This document shows positions 33,773 to 45,700 of a DNA stretch of 64,000 nucleotides, one piece after another (within the stretch, counting starts at the first letter, position 1; each line of letters opens with the position of its first letter). Where the stretch lies: assembly GCA_963855995.1 (NCBI GenBank), contig OY979717.1, positions 69,238,354 through 69,302,353 on the forward strand, given 5' to 3'. The notes under the pieces are model-generated. The model was not told the DNA's origin. It did no database searches and saw nothing but the letters and a program-made list of their open reading frames with translations. A program made the position numbers and the translations under genes. The DNA is from Muricea muricata (taxonomy: Eukaryota > Cnidaria > Anthozoa > Malacalcyonacea > Plexauridae).

Positions 33773-36700
33773 CTGAATAATAATAAAGATAACAATATAG
33801 TCCGGCAGATAGGGGTACCAAAAACCATGTTTACTTACCATATCGGGGGACAATTCCATTTTGGTTTTATCTTGTTCCTTTAAGGTTAGTAAGTATATTT
33901 CTGAATGTTGGCCGCGTTGAAATTTCTTATGGGCTCTTGCCAACACGTTTTTCTACGATATTACTATAAAGCTGTATTGCTGTCAAAAAAAGTGATATTT
34001 CAAGTTCAATTTTAGAAAAAATAACTTGCATCAACAGAAAGCTCGTAAAATTTTAAATATAAGTCATTTAAATGGCCACCCTAATTTTTCCAATTCTAAA
34101 TGAGTTATCAGCCTTTGAAAGCATATTTTCATACTAGTGCCCAGGTTTTTTGCACGATTTTAGCATTTTTTCGTGGTTTAAAGGATCAATAACTTGAAAA
34201 CCGCTTGAAAAATCCAGGTAGCCATTTGGGTGTCTTATATTTACTTTTTTACGAGCTTTCTGTTGATGCAAGTTACTTTTCCTAAAATTGAACTTGAAAT
34301 ATCACCTTTTTTGACAGTAATACAGTTTTATAGTAATATCGTAGAAAAACGTGTTGGCAAGAGCCCACAAGAAATTTCAACGCGGCCAACATTCAGAAAT
34401 ATACTTACTAAGTTTAATACACGCATAGTGTGCGCATGTGGGGAGCTTGCAGTTTGTTAATCGCTATATTGTCAAGTTATTGAAATCAAATTTGACACAG
34501 AATATCACATGAAATTTTTTGTGCGTTAATGTGACTTACAATGTGCCAATTGTGGCATTACTCAAAAAAAGCGATCATTTCATTAATCCTAACTTTAGCC
34601 ACCTACTGTGAACATCCTTAATATTTTGTAAGTAGTTCTTTCCATCTTCTTGTTAAATCAGACGATTGAATTCATAAACTTTATTTATACTGTTAATTAT
34701 CCATCAGCATTGCCGCTGCTACTGTTGTCAGAGTTTAAGAGGTTGTTAAATTGCCTATGAAATGAAATTTTGTCCAACTATTTATTGATTGCATTGCAAA
34801 GATCGCTTAAAATCACAGTGTAACGTCCCGGGTATTTTTCCTTCTCGTGACATTCAACTTTATTCGATATACAAGTTACACAACTTATGACATCACAGTG
34901 CATAGTAAGTCTTCAAAAATCATTAGTAATTTGCAACGCGCGATCGATATATATTCTGCTCAAACGTGCAGACTTGGAGTAATTAATCGTAGTTTACCCA
35001 CGAACAGCACAGATTTCCTTCATCCTTATTGTCTTATGCTACAAAATTAACAATCTGCACAGTGACGTCATAAGTTGTGTAATTTACATATCGAATAAAG
35101 TTGAATATATTGAGAAGAAAGAGTAATCAAGAAATTTCGTTTCATAGGCACTCTAATAGGAAAGACACATATATGGTATTGACCGCAAAAGGCCCCAATA
35201 ATCAGTTGGAAACCCGATAATTAATGGCTCGAAGCCACTTCAGAATGCAACAAAAAGTACGCATCTTGTTTAGAGCTGGTAAGTGTAGCGGTGACGACAA
35301 ATAATGCCCATTGTCTCAACTATTTTAAGAGGGCTGCAACAACAAACCCCTGCACTACATTTCACCTAAACTCAGTCTTCTCTGCAAAAAAAACGGGCCA
35401 AAGGAAAAACCTTGAAAACCCCTGTAGACCTCGATTCAACTCTACAAATATTCCGCGTTCTTTGTAGGTTTGCATGGCGAACAGCATGTAAGTTTAGTTG
35501 GAGCAGCACGTAAATTTATTATTAAATAAAAATTTACTGGGTGTTTCACGAAAACTAAACTTATATATACAACTATAACACTCGTGAGCAAAACACAAAG
35601 GAAATTATAGCCGCCATACTAACTACCGTCAACAACCGTCAATAATATAAGTCGACAAATACCGACAGCAACCGTCAATAAGATTACAAGATATGAATGG
35701 CAAAGCTTCCGTTAGATAAAATTAGGCGATTTTATTTCTGCTCATTTTGCAATATTTTCTCCAACAATCACAAGATATTCTTTAAGCACATGAAAAACAA
35801 AATACGTTTCTACTACCTTCGCCCTAATCTCTATATAATCGCTGGAGTACCTTATAACGCTACTCGCCTCAGTACACGCGCGACTGTAAGCGATCGGTAA
35901 ATACCTATTAAGGTGGCTCCCTATGGTTTTGTTCAGTTACAACCGGATTTATAGAGATCAGACGTTGTCCGCGCGAATCACGCGAGGAATGCTCGTGGCC
36001 ATGCAGCTATAATAAAATTTTTCATATTCAGAGTTGAAAACATTGTTTTTGCCGATATTTTAGTATTTCTACACACAACAAAGACGACAGTTCTTCCTTA
36101 CAATCGTTTGTGTTTCCAAGTTCAAGTATTAAGTGCTTTACATCAGTTTTAAAACAATTTTTAAGCGCTTTTTTATGTCCGGTAATGTAATTTTTGTTGC
36201 TCGAAATTTTACGAAAGTGTATGGACTCCGACTGCAGTGGCGTAGCCAGCGTCGATAATTGGAGGGGCGAATATTCCTGTATCATATTTTGCATCATTAA
36301 TTTCTTTTGAAATCGACTGTTTTTAAGGTCTGTGAACACAAATATATGAATATTCGCCCCTCCAATTATCGAAGCTGCCTACGCCACTGTCCGACTGAAC
36401 CATTTTGTATTGTCTTTATCGACTTCATGGCTCTTCTGAAATGTTACCGAAGCTTATGAAACTAATGTAAGTTTTCTCGTTCAATTGGTCACGATATCTG
36501 TCGTGTTTTAACAACAAAATCTTATGACTAACGTGAATATTTTGATGATTTATGTATTTAGGCCGTGAAGTCCAATTGGGAGCAATGTCTTGAAAAGATT
36601 TTTGTGCATTGGTTTTTAATGATAAGACTAAATTTAAGAAACAGTGGTTTGATTTGATGCCTTATTATGTGGTGTATTCGTCATTGCAGGTGGTCATACC

Positions 36701-39700
36701 CAACACCGGTCATACTAAATACCGTCAAGAAACGTCAAGTTTTATTTGCCTTGTGAAATCAATGAGTTGCTGGCAGGACCACTTTGTAGAACCTCTAAAA
36801 GTTTATCAAAATTGAGAAAATAAATGGTTCTTTCTGGATTTTCATTTGGCTTTACGTCCTCGTTTCGGACAGATCGAGTCAAGCTGGTGATCTTTAGTAT
36901 TTAGACACCTCCGCTGCTGGGGTGATTGTTGATAAAGAAGTTACTTCATTGTCTGTTAATGGCATGTCTTCATTAACGGCGCTTTCCAGAGCCGCTAACG
37001 GAATGTTTTTATCCTCTTAGTTGTTCGATGGCGACGATTTTATTGGGACGTTAGAAAATAAGAGCGCCGTCAGTGCTGATGGGTGAAGATGTCCTACTTA
37101 CATTTCCAAACAAGTGCATATTCGGCTGAGGAAAGGGGCCACCTACTCGAGTCCACAACACGAAATTTTCCATCAATAGCCTACTCTGCTGGCTTCGACC
37201 AAGTCGGGAGATACGAGTCGAAAATCTTGCTAGGTGGTTATTGCAGTACGCAAAATTTAGAACATGTTCTGGGCAAATACAGACTCTCAGCCCGGATGAT
37301 GTTTCATCACCTTGGATTGCGACTAGCCCACATCAGCATTATTCATAGATGCGCCAAAGCGACTGACGAAACTGGCGCATCCGTCCGTGTCCTTCTGTTT
37401 GATTGCCGCAAAGCTTTTGATTTTATTAATCATAACATTCGGGTGACAAAAATCCGGAGACTCTCCATTTCACTTCCTATTGTTAAACTGGAACATCGAC
37501 TTTTCAACTTTTAGGGAACAACGAGTTAAGATCGCCAGGGACTGTTTTTGGGAATGGGAAAAAGTACCTTCCGGTGTTCCTCAAGGCACGAAATTAGGAC
37601 CGTGGCTCTTCATACTTATGGTAAACGATTTGAATCTACCTGATCTCCAAATGTTTCCAACATTTGATGACACCACCGCGGCTGAAGTAATACCAAAAAA
37701 CTGTCGCAGAGCTCTTCAAGCAGGTGTAAATCAATTGGAAGATTGGAATGTGCTGAATAAATTCCAACTTCAAATTCCAAAATGTAAAGAACTGCTGTTT
37801 CAATTTAAGAGAGTTAGATCTGCTTTTCCCAGTGTCGTTTTACGTTCTGGGATTCTTGAACTTGCCAAAGTTTTGGGGCTGACAATCAGTATCGATTTGA
37901 AATGGTCCAAACATGTCGCTGACATTATTAAGAAAGCTAACAAGAGAAAATATTTCATAATACAACATAAACGTGCAAAAGTGCCTCCCAAAGAAATAAT
38001 TCATTTTTACTGTACTTGTGTAGGGCCAGTACTCGAATACAGCTGTGAAGTTTTCAATTTTGCTCTCCCTGATTATCTCAGTGACGCCATTGAACGGGTC
38101 CAAAGAAGAGTCACTTCAAACAACCCATCAACGATCCACATCACAAATTATCATCTCTTCTGCCAGACCGCCACTCTGCGAACTATGATCTCAGGAAAAA
38201 CCTCGAGTTCCAACATCCAAGAGCAAGGACAGATAGATCCTTAGAAACTCTAACCCCGGCGTGCATCAAAGAATTTTCTTAGATTTTAAAGTGTAGATAC
38301 ATTTTTATCAATAAGTTATATATTTCTTTATGCATATGAGAATGTGTGTATGCATATACACAGCTTATACACAGTGTATACGAGTATATGGTAAAATTAT
38401 AGTTGAATATTTTTATCAGCTTTATATGTATTAAAACAGTAACTATTACATGCTCCATAGAACTCAATTCTTTAATCACGCAATTCCGTTATTGTAAACT
38501 GCAAAGCGGTTTTCTTAATAAATCTAGCTCTAATACTCTTACCATTCTTAATTCTGATTGGTCAATTAAATTGCAAATAACTGCGTGCAAATAACACTCT
38601 GAGCATGCGCATTTATTCAAAACAAAGTGAGCAGCCACTGTTTACAAAATTGGAAGCAATGCGCATGCACGTTATTCCTAGTTATTATGTGAGAGAATGA
38701 TAAAATAATTATTGGACGAGGTTCAGCAAAATATCGTGATTTGTCGGTGGAGAGAAGATCAATTATTTTTCGATGATTGACTAATACTTGTGAATCTTGT
38801 AGGCGACTTGTGCATCACTAGCACTCCTCCTTATGTCCCCTGCACGGCCATCTTGAAAACGTTCCCTTTCCATCAACGCGATTCACATGCTGTACCCATC
38901 ATAATTGTTAAAGCGACGCAAAGATTGCTGAATGTTTAGAGGACTTGATAGGGAGAGATTGATGAATGAGACTGAACAATGTGGAGTCTTAGTGAACGTT
39001 TTAATAAGGCACTGTTGATGAGTCATCACCATATTCTGCACCTAAATTTACATCTATGACTCATAATAATATTCGTGGAGCAGCTCCTTGGGACAAACTA
39101 CCCTCTGATATGATACGAGAGGTAGTTGAGTGTAAATCAGTGAATTTGTTACTCAGAATTCTTAAAGATTATTCTTACATTATATATTTTGTACAGATAG
39201 TTACATATTAATAGCTATTTTGTATATATTTTGTATAATTCCATAATTGTGCATTACACGGCCCTTTGAAAATCACTTATCTTGAAAGGCTACCGTGTAT
39301 AAATATTTTTAAATAATAATAATAACATATGACTGATAGGAAACGCATTCCTCGTTCTTTATTTACAAAAAAAATCTATTCGCGACAAATGATGTATTTT
39401 TTGTCCACCTGCAATAACGAATTTTTATTACAACTTGTTCACGGTAATTGTGATGTTATTGACAATTGTTGACGGTATTTAGTATGGGGCCTTTATATGT
39501 CATAAAACACACGCGAATTTTTACAAACTTTTTGCCTCGATTTTCTCGGCTTATGGTTATAAACAAAATGACATAAAGGCAACAAAATGGATTGTTTGAG
39601 AAGCCATAAAGCACTCCTGCTCGTGTTTTAAATATTACATCTAACTATTTTACGACTTTAATGAAAATGAAAGAAAAAAACCTGAAAAGCAGCAGAGCCA

Positions 39701-42700
39701 GAACGTGTAGAGGAAACAGATCATTTAAAAACTGTCATGCATTCTATGGGCATTCCCCACTTGCTGCTACAACTTCACACCCCCTGACTAAATACTTACC
39801 TAAAAAAGATTCGCCCGATCTTGGTTCTGCTAAAAAGGAATTTAAAGAAACAAGTTTGAGTCGTTCAACATAAAAGTATACAAAATGCAAAGGTACTGTA
39901 CCATATGCAATACATTGAACTTTAACTTTAAAGGGAAATGGCAACAAAACTTTTTATAGTCTTATTTGAAAGAGACTCCAAAACAACATATAGAAGTCTA
40001 TTACAGAATTCTTATCTCTGCCTTATTTGGTGAGACATTTTGACTTGAAATCTTTAGTTGTGCACCATCTTGGATATTTGTGGATATGCACGATACGTCA
40101 CAACTAGGATCCCGCGATTTTCTTTTTCTCACGACACAACGGTTAATATGCTCTCATAACCGCATGTACGGCAAGTGTTTCGGACTTCAGCACGGACTGA
40201 GAAGATTTCAAACAATATTTGATTGTTGGTAGGTACTTAGGAGGATTTTCGACAGGCTCATCCCTGTTGTGACGTCATCAAAACATTGTTAATGAGGTGA
40301 AAAATTAATCCAAGATGGCGGACAGTTCGTTGATTTAGGTGAAAATATCTTCTGAAGTAAAACAGATATAAAAATTTTGCAATACACTTCTATGTATTGT
40401 TTTAGAGTCTCTTTTAAATGAGATAATAAAATTTTTTGTTGCCATTCCTTTAACATAACAGATTATGCCTCCCTAGGGCGGCAGCCTTGGCATCTCAATA
40501 AAAATTATTAAACATTTACACACGCGAACGCGCGCGCGCGCACACACAGACAAACACACACAGATATCCTGAGCAAATATCCTGAGCAAAAGCGCCGTAC
40601 ACGGAAGCCGAAGATACTTTAATTCAATCCCCCTTACAGCATGAACGTGAAAACCAACATAGCAAAAAACTTCCTACAGCTGCTAGACAAGCACTTTCCC
40701 CCAGGGCACAAGCTGCACAAGATGTTCAACAGGAACAATGTTAAAGTCAGTTACGGATGCACCCCAAGCGCAGCCAGTATCATCAAGAGTCACAACAAAA
40801 AGATCCTAGAAAGCCAACCCAGTAACACGACCGACCGCAAAATGCAATTGCAGAGATGAAGATTCCTGCCCATTGCAAGGAAAATGCCAGATGGAAGTGG
40901 TTTATCTAGCCTAAATGACAAACAGCAAAAACATCGAAAGAAAATGCTACATATGCGAAATGCGAAATGCATTGATGAAATAGATGTCTCGTGGTCAATT
41001 TTAGACATATCGCCGCCCTACTAAAATGGAACAAGAATGCCAGCTTTGCCTTTCAGAAAAATACCACATAATTTTCCACTATTTAACGTATTTTTTACAA
41101 TGATTTTGCATTCATTGGGAAAATAATTCAAATGATTAGTACTTTAAACAAAATCTGATTTTAGCACCTGATAAAAACACAAGTATGTGATAAATAAGTT
41201 ATCATATTCGCTACGATATCAAAAACTGATATCACCTCGCCCCTCAAGAGCGAACCCATTCGCTTAAAATATTGAATTGCTTGGTAAGTCTATTTATCAA
41301 GCTATTGAACAACTGTCTTTCCTTTGAATAGTGAGCAAGTCTGCACTTAATCAATATATTGAGTAACATAAGGTAATACCCTGCTCAGTCTTCTGAGCAA
41401 ATGTGGGTGCATTTTCGAGTCACTGTGAGTATAGTTTTGCAGCGCCCATAAAGTACTCCTATTGAATTCCTACAGTGTATTAAGGGAGAACCTAGGATAG
41501 TTATTACAGCGAACTAAATTAAATCTTATCCTTAAATTTTGACGCATGACACTAAGATTTTAATTGAATATTTACTGAGATATCGAAATTATATATCGAG
41601 CATAAGCATTTTTGAGAAGTGGCGTGTTAGCTTATAGATTTTAGTACTCTCGTGATTATTGCGCATTTTATTTGACGTTAACCAAAACTTCAGAGCAATT
41701 TTCATGGAATTTGTAAATGTTGTTACTTAACTTAGCGACGTCTAGCAAAAACTCTAATAATATAAGTTGTGATACTTTTATTACTTAATTCAATGAGCCG
41801 TTTTATAATTTTCAGTATTCTCAAAAACGCATAACTTATTGTTCGACTTAAAATATTATTATCTCAACTGAAGTTATAGCTACCTCAGAATCTTATTATT
41901 GTAACATATCAAAATTTAAGTTAGCCCTTCCTGAATAACATGTAATTTTTTTAGCTGTGATAATTTACTTAATACAATTTTTCTTTGTTTACTCGATTCT
42001 GATTGGCTAAGAACTTTCTGATTAATCATTAATCAGCATAGTGTGCCGATTAAAAATTAATCGGCACGGATCGCGAGGCCCGCGGGGTGCGGGATTTTTA
42101 AAAACTAAAAACATAAACAATTCGCCAAACACGCGTGTGATTTTTCATTAATACTTCTCGGACCGTGTAATTTCCTATACTAACTATCTTATAGTTTTTC
42201 TGTTAGATAAATTCAAAGAGGAGTATTGTTTGAAAAGTCGATACACCCAGTATATGTACTGTGTGGATGATACGTACCTTGGCTGGCCGGCCTTGGTTCA
42301 TCGAAACCAACTAAAAGGAAACAAACTAAATTTGAGTCGTTGAACATAAAACTCGTTGACTTGCAACAGAGTATCAACAGCTTTCTGTTGCACTCAACAG
42401 GGTCCTGAAGAGGGAGGGAGGGTGTCCTACTTTCATTTCCCAGCCCAAGGTTTGACTCTCTGTCCAAGTGCACAAGTTTCTTACGGTCTGCTCAAATCTT
42501 AATCGCATTCCCATTTTCTATTGGGGTTTTTTCCAAAGAATCCCCGTCCCAGTGCATGCAATCCCATTTTGCAGCAAAAATACACAATTCCAAGCTCTCG
42601 TTTTACCTCTTCTGTTACAACAAACGAGGCAAGGATTTTTATAACCTCTTCTTTCTCGATGCTAAGAACTTATTTCAAGGCTGTGGACACAAGTAAAGTA

Positions 42701-45700
42701 GTTTGCGCAGTACTTCCAACAAATACTTTCTCAAGTAGCAAAACATTATTCGCAACCTCTTGTAAATCATTTTTGTACCTACGCGTAGCGCTAGATACTA
42801 TTCTATCCACTTCTTCACTCATTTCCGTTCACTTTTCATTTTCTTTGTTTCAGCGACTTGTATAATACGCAAAATAACCCAAGGTGGCGTCGTAACAAAA
42901 AACATTAGGAATTGCATACGAATAACAGGTTTTGGGCTCTTTTGATGATTTAACTGCTGCGAATAACGTTCAACCGAACTTTTTGAAAATAGATCACTGT
43001 TGCTGAGGTTTTGAACGTAAAATGAGAAGAGTGAGCTAAATTCTTACAAAATTATCGTTCGCTGAATATCTCAAGGAGTGGAAGTTAAAATTTTAACAGG
43101 TTTGGTTAGTTTGCGTGATGATTAATGAACTTAACGCATTAAATCACGGTCGGCCCAATATATTTAGGAAAGTATGTTTATTATGGGTGTTTTTGATAAA
43201 CGGTTGCCGAATGTTGAAAAAATAGCCGCTACGCCCGCTAGTGTGACCGAATGTAATTGTGAAAAATCTGCTGACAAATTAGCACAAATATAACAACGTA
43301 AATGTTTTAATTGATATCTATATACTTATAAGTGATATCAACATAATTCTTGTAATTCTGAGCAGCTAATCTTAGTTTTAAACTCACGGTAGTATTAAGG
43401 TGTAGATGTACATGTAAATGGCATTCTGATTTTACTAATTGAAAATATTGAAACCTACACGTAAAAATCTCACAATTTGTTTACAACAATTTATGCCTTT
43501 GCCAAATGTGTTGTAAGTATGAAAACAAGTAAGATGCTGTGAGTTTATAAAGCTCTTACAAACTAGACAAAAATGGAAATGTAAACAGTTTCGGCAACTG
43601 GTTGCAATGTTAATAAATATGACATCCTTGGAAGGCAACAATAAAATCGCATCGCTCTCCATTATTGCCTTATCTCAGTGCCTCGCAGTCAGCCAAGATG
43701 CTGCCTAGAAAAAATGTAGTAGTGTACATGTACTGAAGGACAAATGTTGTACAGATATTCAATTTCACATTCTGCTACGACATAGCTAAAATATATCCAT
43801 TGTCTTTTTAAAGGATTTTAAAAGGGTCACTTGTGGCCTATCCAAAATAAAATAATGCCTTCACATTTCTCAATTATGCTATTCTTTGTGTGTATGCAGT
43901 ATTTGGCATTTCAAATGAAGGCCCATAGGTCTGCTTATCTTTTAGTATAACGACCGGTATGATTTGAGATTAATGTTTGTCTTCACTTACTATGAGAATC
44001 AAATAATATGCCATTGATGATATAATTCTATTTTTCACAATAACATCTAACAATATTGGTTTTAATGTCATTGGAAAACAAGCAATATTATTCCTTAGGT
44101 TTATATATTGTGTCCTATTTATCCTTGGCATGGAATTGAAAAGCGTAGCTACATGCACGCGTAGCGAGCCTATTTTTAATGATGACATAATTGTATAACT
44201 CGTCCATTATAGTATGTTTTCTACATTGATACTGTAACTTCTATACAAACTTTAAATTGTGTACAGTAATTGTGCCCGTTAAATACGACAGTAACTATGT
44301 TAAAATTTATCTTACCTGAATTTGATGCTTCACCGGTAGTCCTCATACAACTTGCACACAAGTCGAACTCGCACTGCGAACAATGATATGGAACATTGTT
44401 GACTTGTGGAATAAAACTTCGCGAACATCTATCACAACGCCATCCACCATTAAATCTACTATAAGTGACATTTGAGTCTGCTTTATACATTACATGTCCT
44501 GGATGAAATGTTGACTTGTATGGCTTGATACAGTTGTCACAAGCGTCAAAATGACATGATGAGCAGTGTGCTGGAAAGCTAGACGAATGAACATATGACA
44601 ATATTCACGTAAAGTGGATATATAGATAATATAGCATGATATACTACTTACTGATCTGACCATGAGTAAAAGGCCTGGAACTAGGTACCAAACAGAAATC
44701 TATTTTGCTGTTTTTAACCAATTATATCTTTTATTTCTTTTTTAGCCATGTTTTGTAAAGAAATTTTAAATCAACCAAAATTTTAAAACAAGGTAAATTA
44801 AGAGGAGTTTAGTTGTTTGGGTGGAATAATGCATGTCTATTCGACAACTAGTGCCAGTACTTTTCCGTGTTTTGAGATCACCTGGATCATTAAAGCAAGC
44901 TAACGTTTAACTTTTACTTGAATTGTTGACAGTGTCGGCTACGTGTATGACATACAGTAATTAGATAATCCCAAAGGGAAAATTGAAAATCTCGGAAGCC
45001 AGGGTCTTATAACCACGCAAGGCGCTACGTACGTAATTAAAGCCCCAGGGTACGAGGTTGGGAATTTTCTGCACTCTGAAGAGCTATATTCCGGGGTCAG
45101 TTGTTCAAAAGTGGGTTAGCTTTACCCTCGGTTAACGTAGAATTTCTTTGAAACTTTCGGCAGCTTGTTTTTAAGCTTGAAAATAACCAATCTACGCCTT
45201 TGCGACACCAGTGCAATGTTCTGACCCCAAGCGTCGGAGGTAGCTTGGTGGTCACTGATTAGAGCAATGCACTGCTTTTGCAAAGATATGGGCTTGACTT
45301 CTGCCAGAGAACCAATAATTGATGATCAATGTTTGCAGCTTAAATTTAGACATGTGTCTACATGTTTCCTCTTTAAAAACTAAACTTCGACTCAAATTTG
45401 CCAAAATCATAACTGACTTATTGGTGATTGTCACAATTTATGCCAAAAGACAAGCTTCAATATCTAAATAAGCTGTAAAAACTGTGTCTTACTAGTGTCC
45501 AGGCCCGTTATTTTTCTGACAAACGTCGCACGCCCAATCTCCTTGTGACTGATGGTAAACATATCTCACATCGGTTCGATATAAAGCGTGTGCATGAAGT
45601 GGAGTGTTTATCCTAGCAAAACACTTCTTACAGAGATAAAACTCGCATTGTTCGCAGTTGTAGCATGGTGTTTCCTGGGAATTTGTACCCTTGCATACAT

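Larger units (their letters stand above)
33773..44315 (-). other. 10.5 kb intron of the zinc-finger/RING gene, full of mobile-element debris
   Basis: It contains a foldback element (33802), two MITEs (34853, 36235), a CR1-like fragment (37290), a non-LTR tail (39060), a TTAA-flanked element (39932), a Penelope-like fragment (40641) and, from 41.1 to 44.3 kb, AT-rich sequence with no exon I can support. A small inverted pair GCCGATTAAAAATTAATCGGC lies at about 42045. Confidence 0.6.

Noticed and set aside
33495..33821. A canonical MDM2 orthologue
   Set aside because: Only the RING matches. No SWIB/p53-binding or RanBP2 zinc-finger exon was found on either side, and the phase-compatible upstream exons encode C1-like fingers.
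36028..36339. 103-codon minus-strand frame as an extra exon of the RING gene
   Set aside because: It overlaps the hAT MITE at 36235-36389 and shows no domain.
43435..43662. Cys-containing minus-strand frame (CRNCLHFHFCLVC) as an additional zinc finger
   Set aside because: The spacing does not fit the C1-like repeats, there is no acceptor or donor of the right phase, and the rest of the frame is low complexity.
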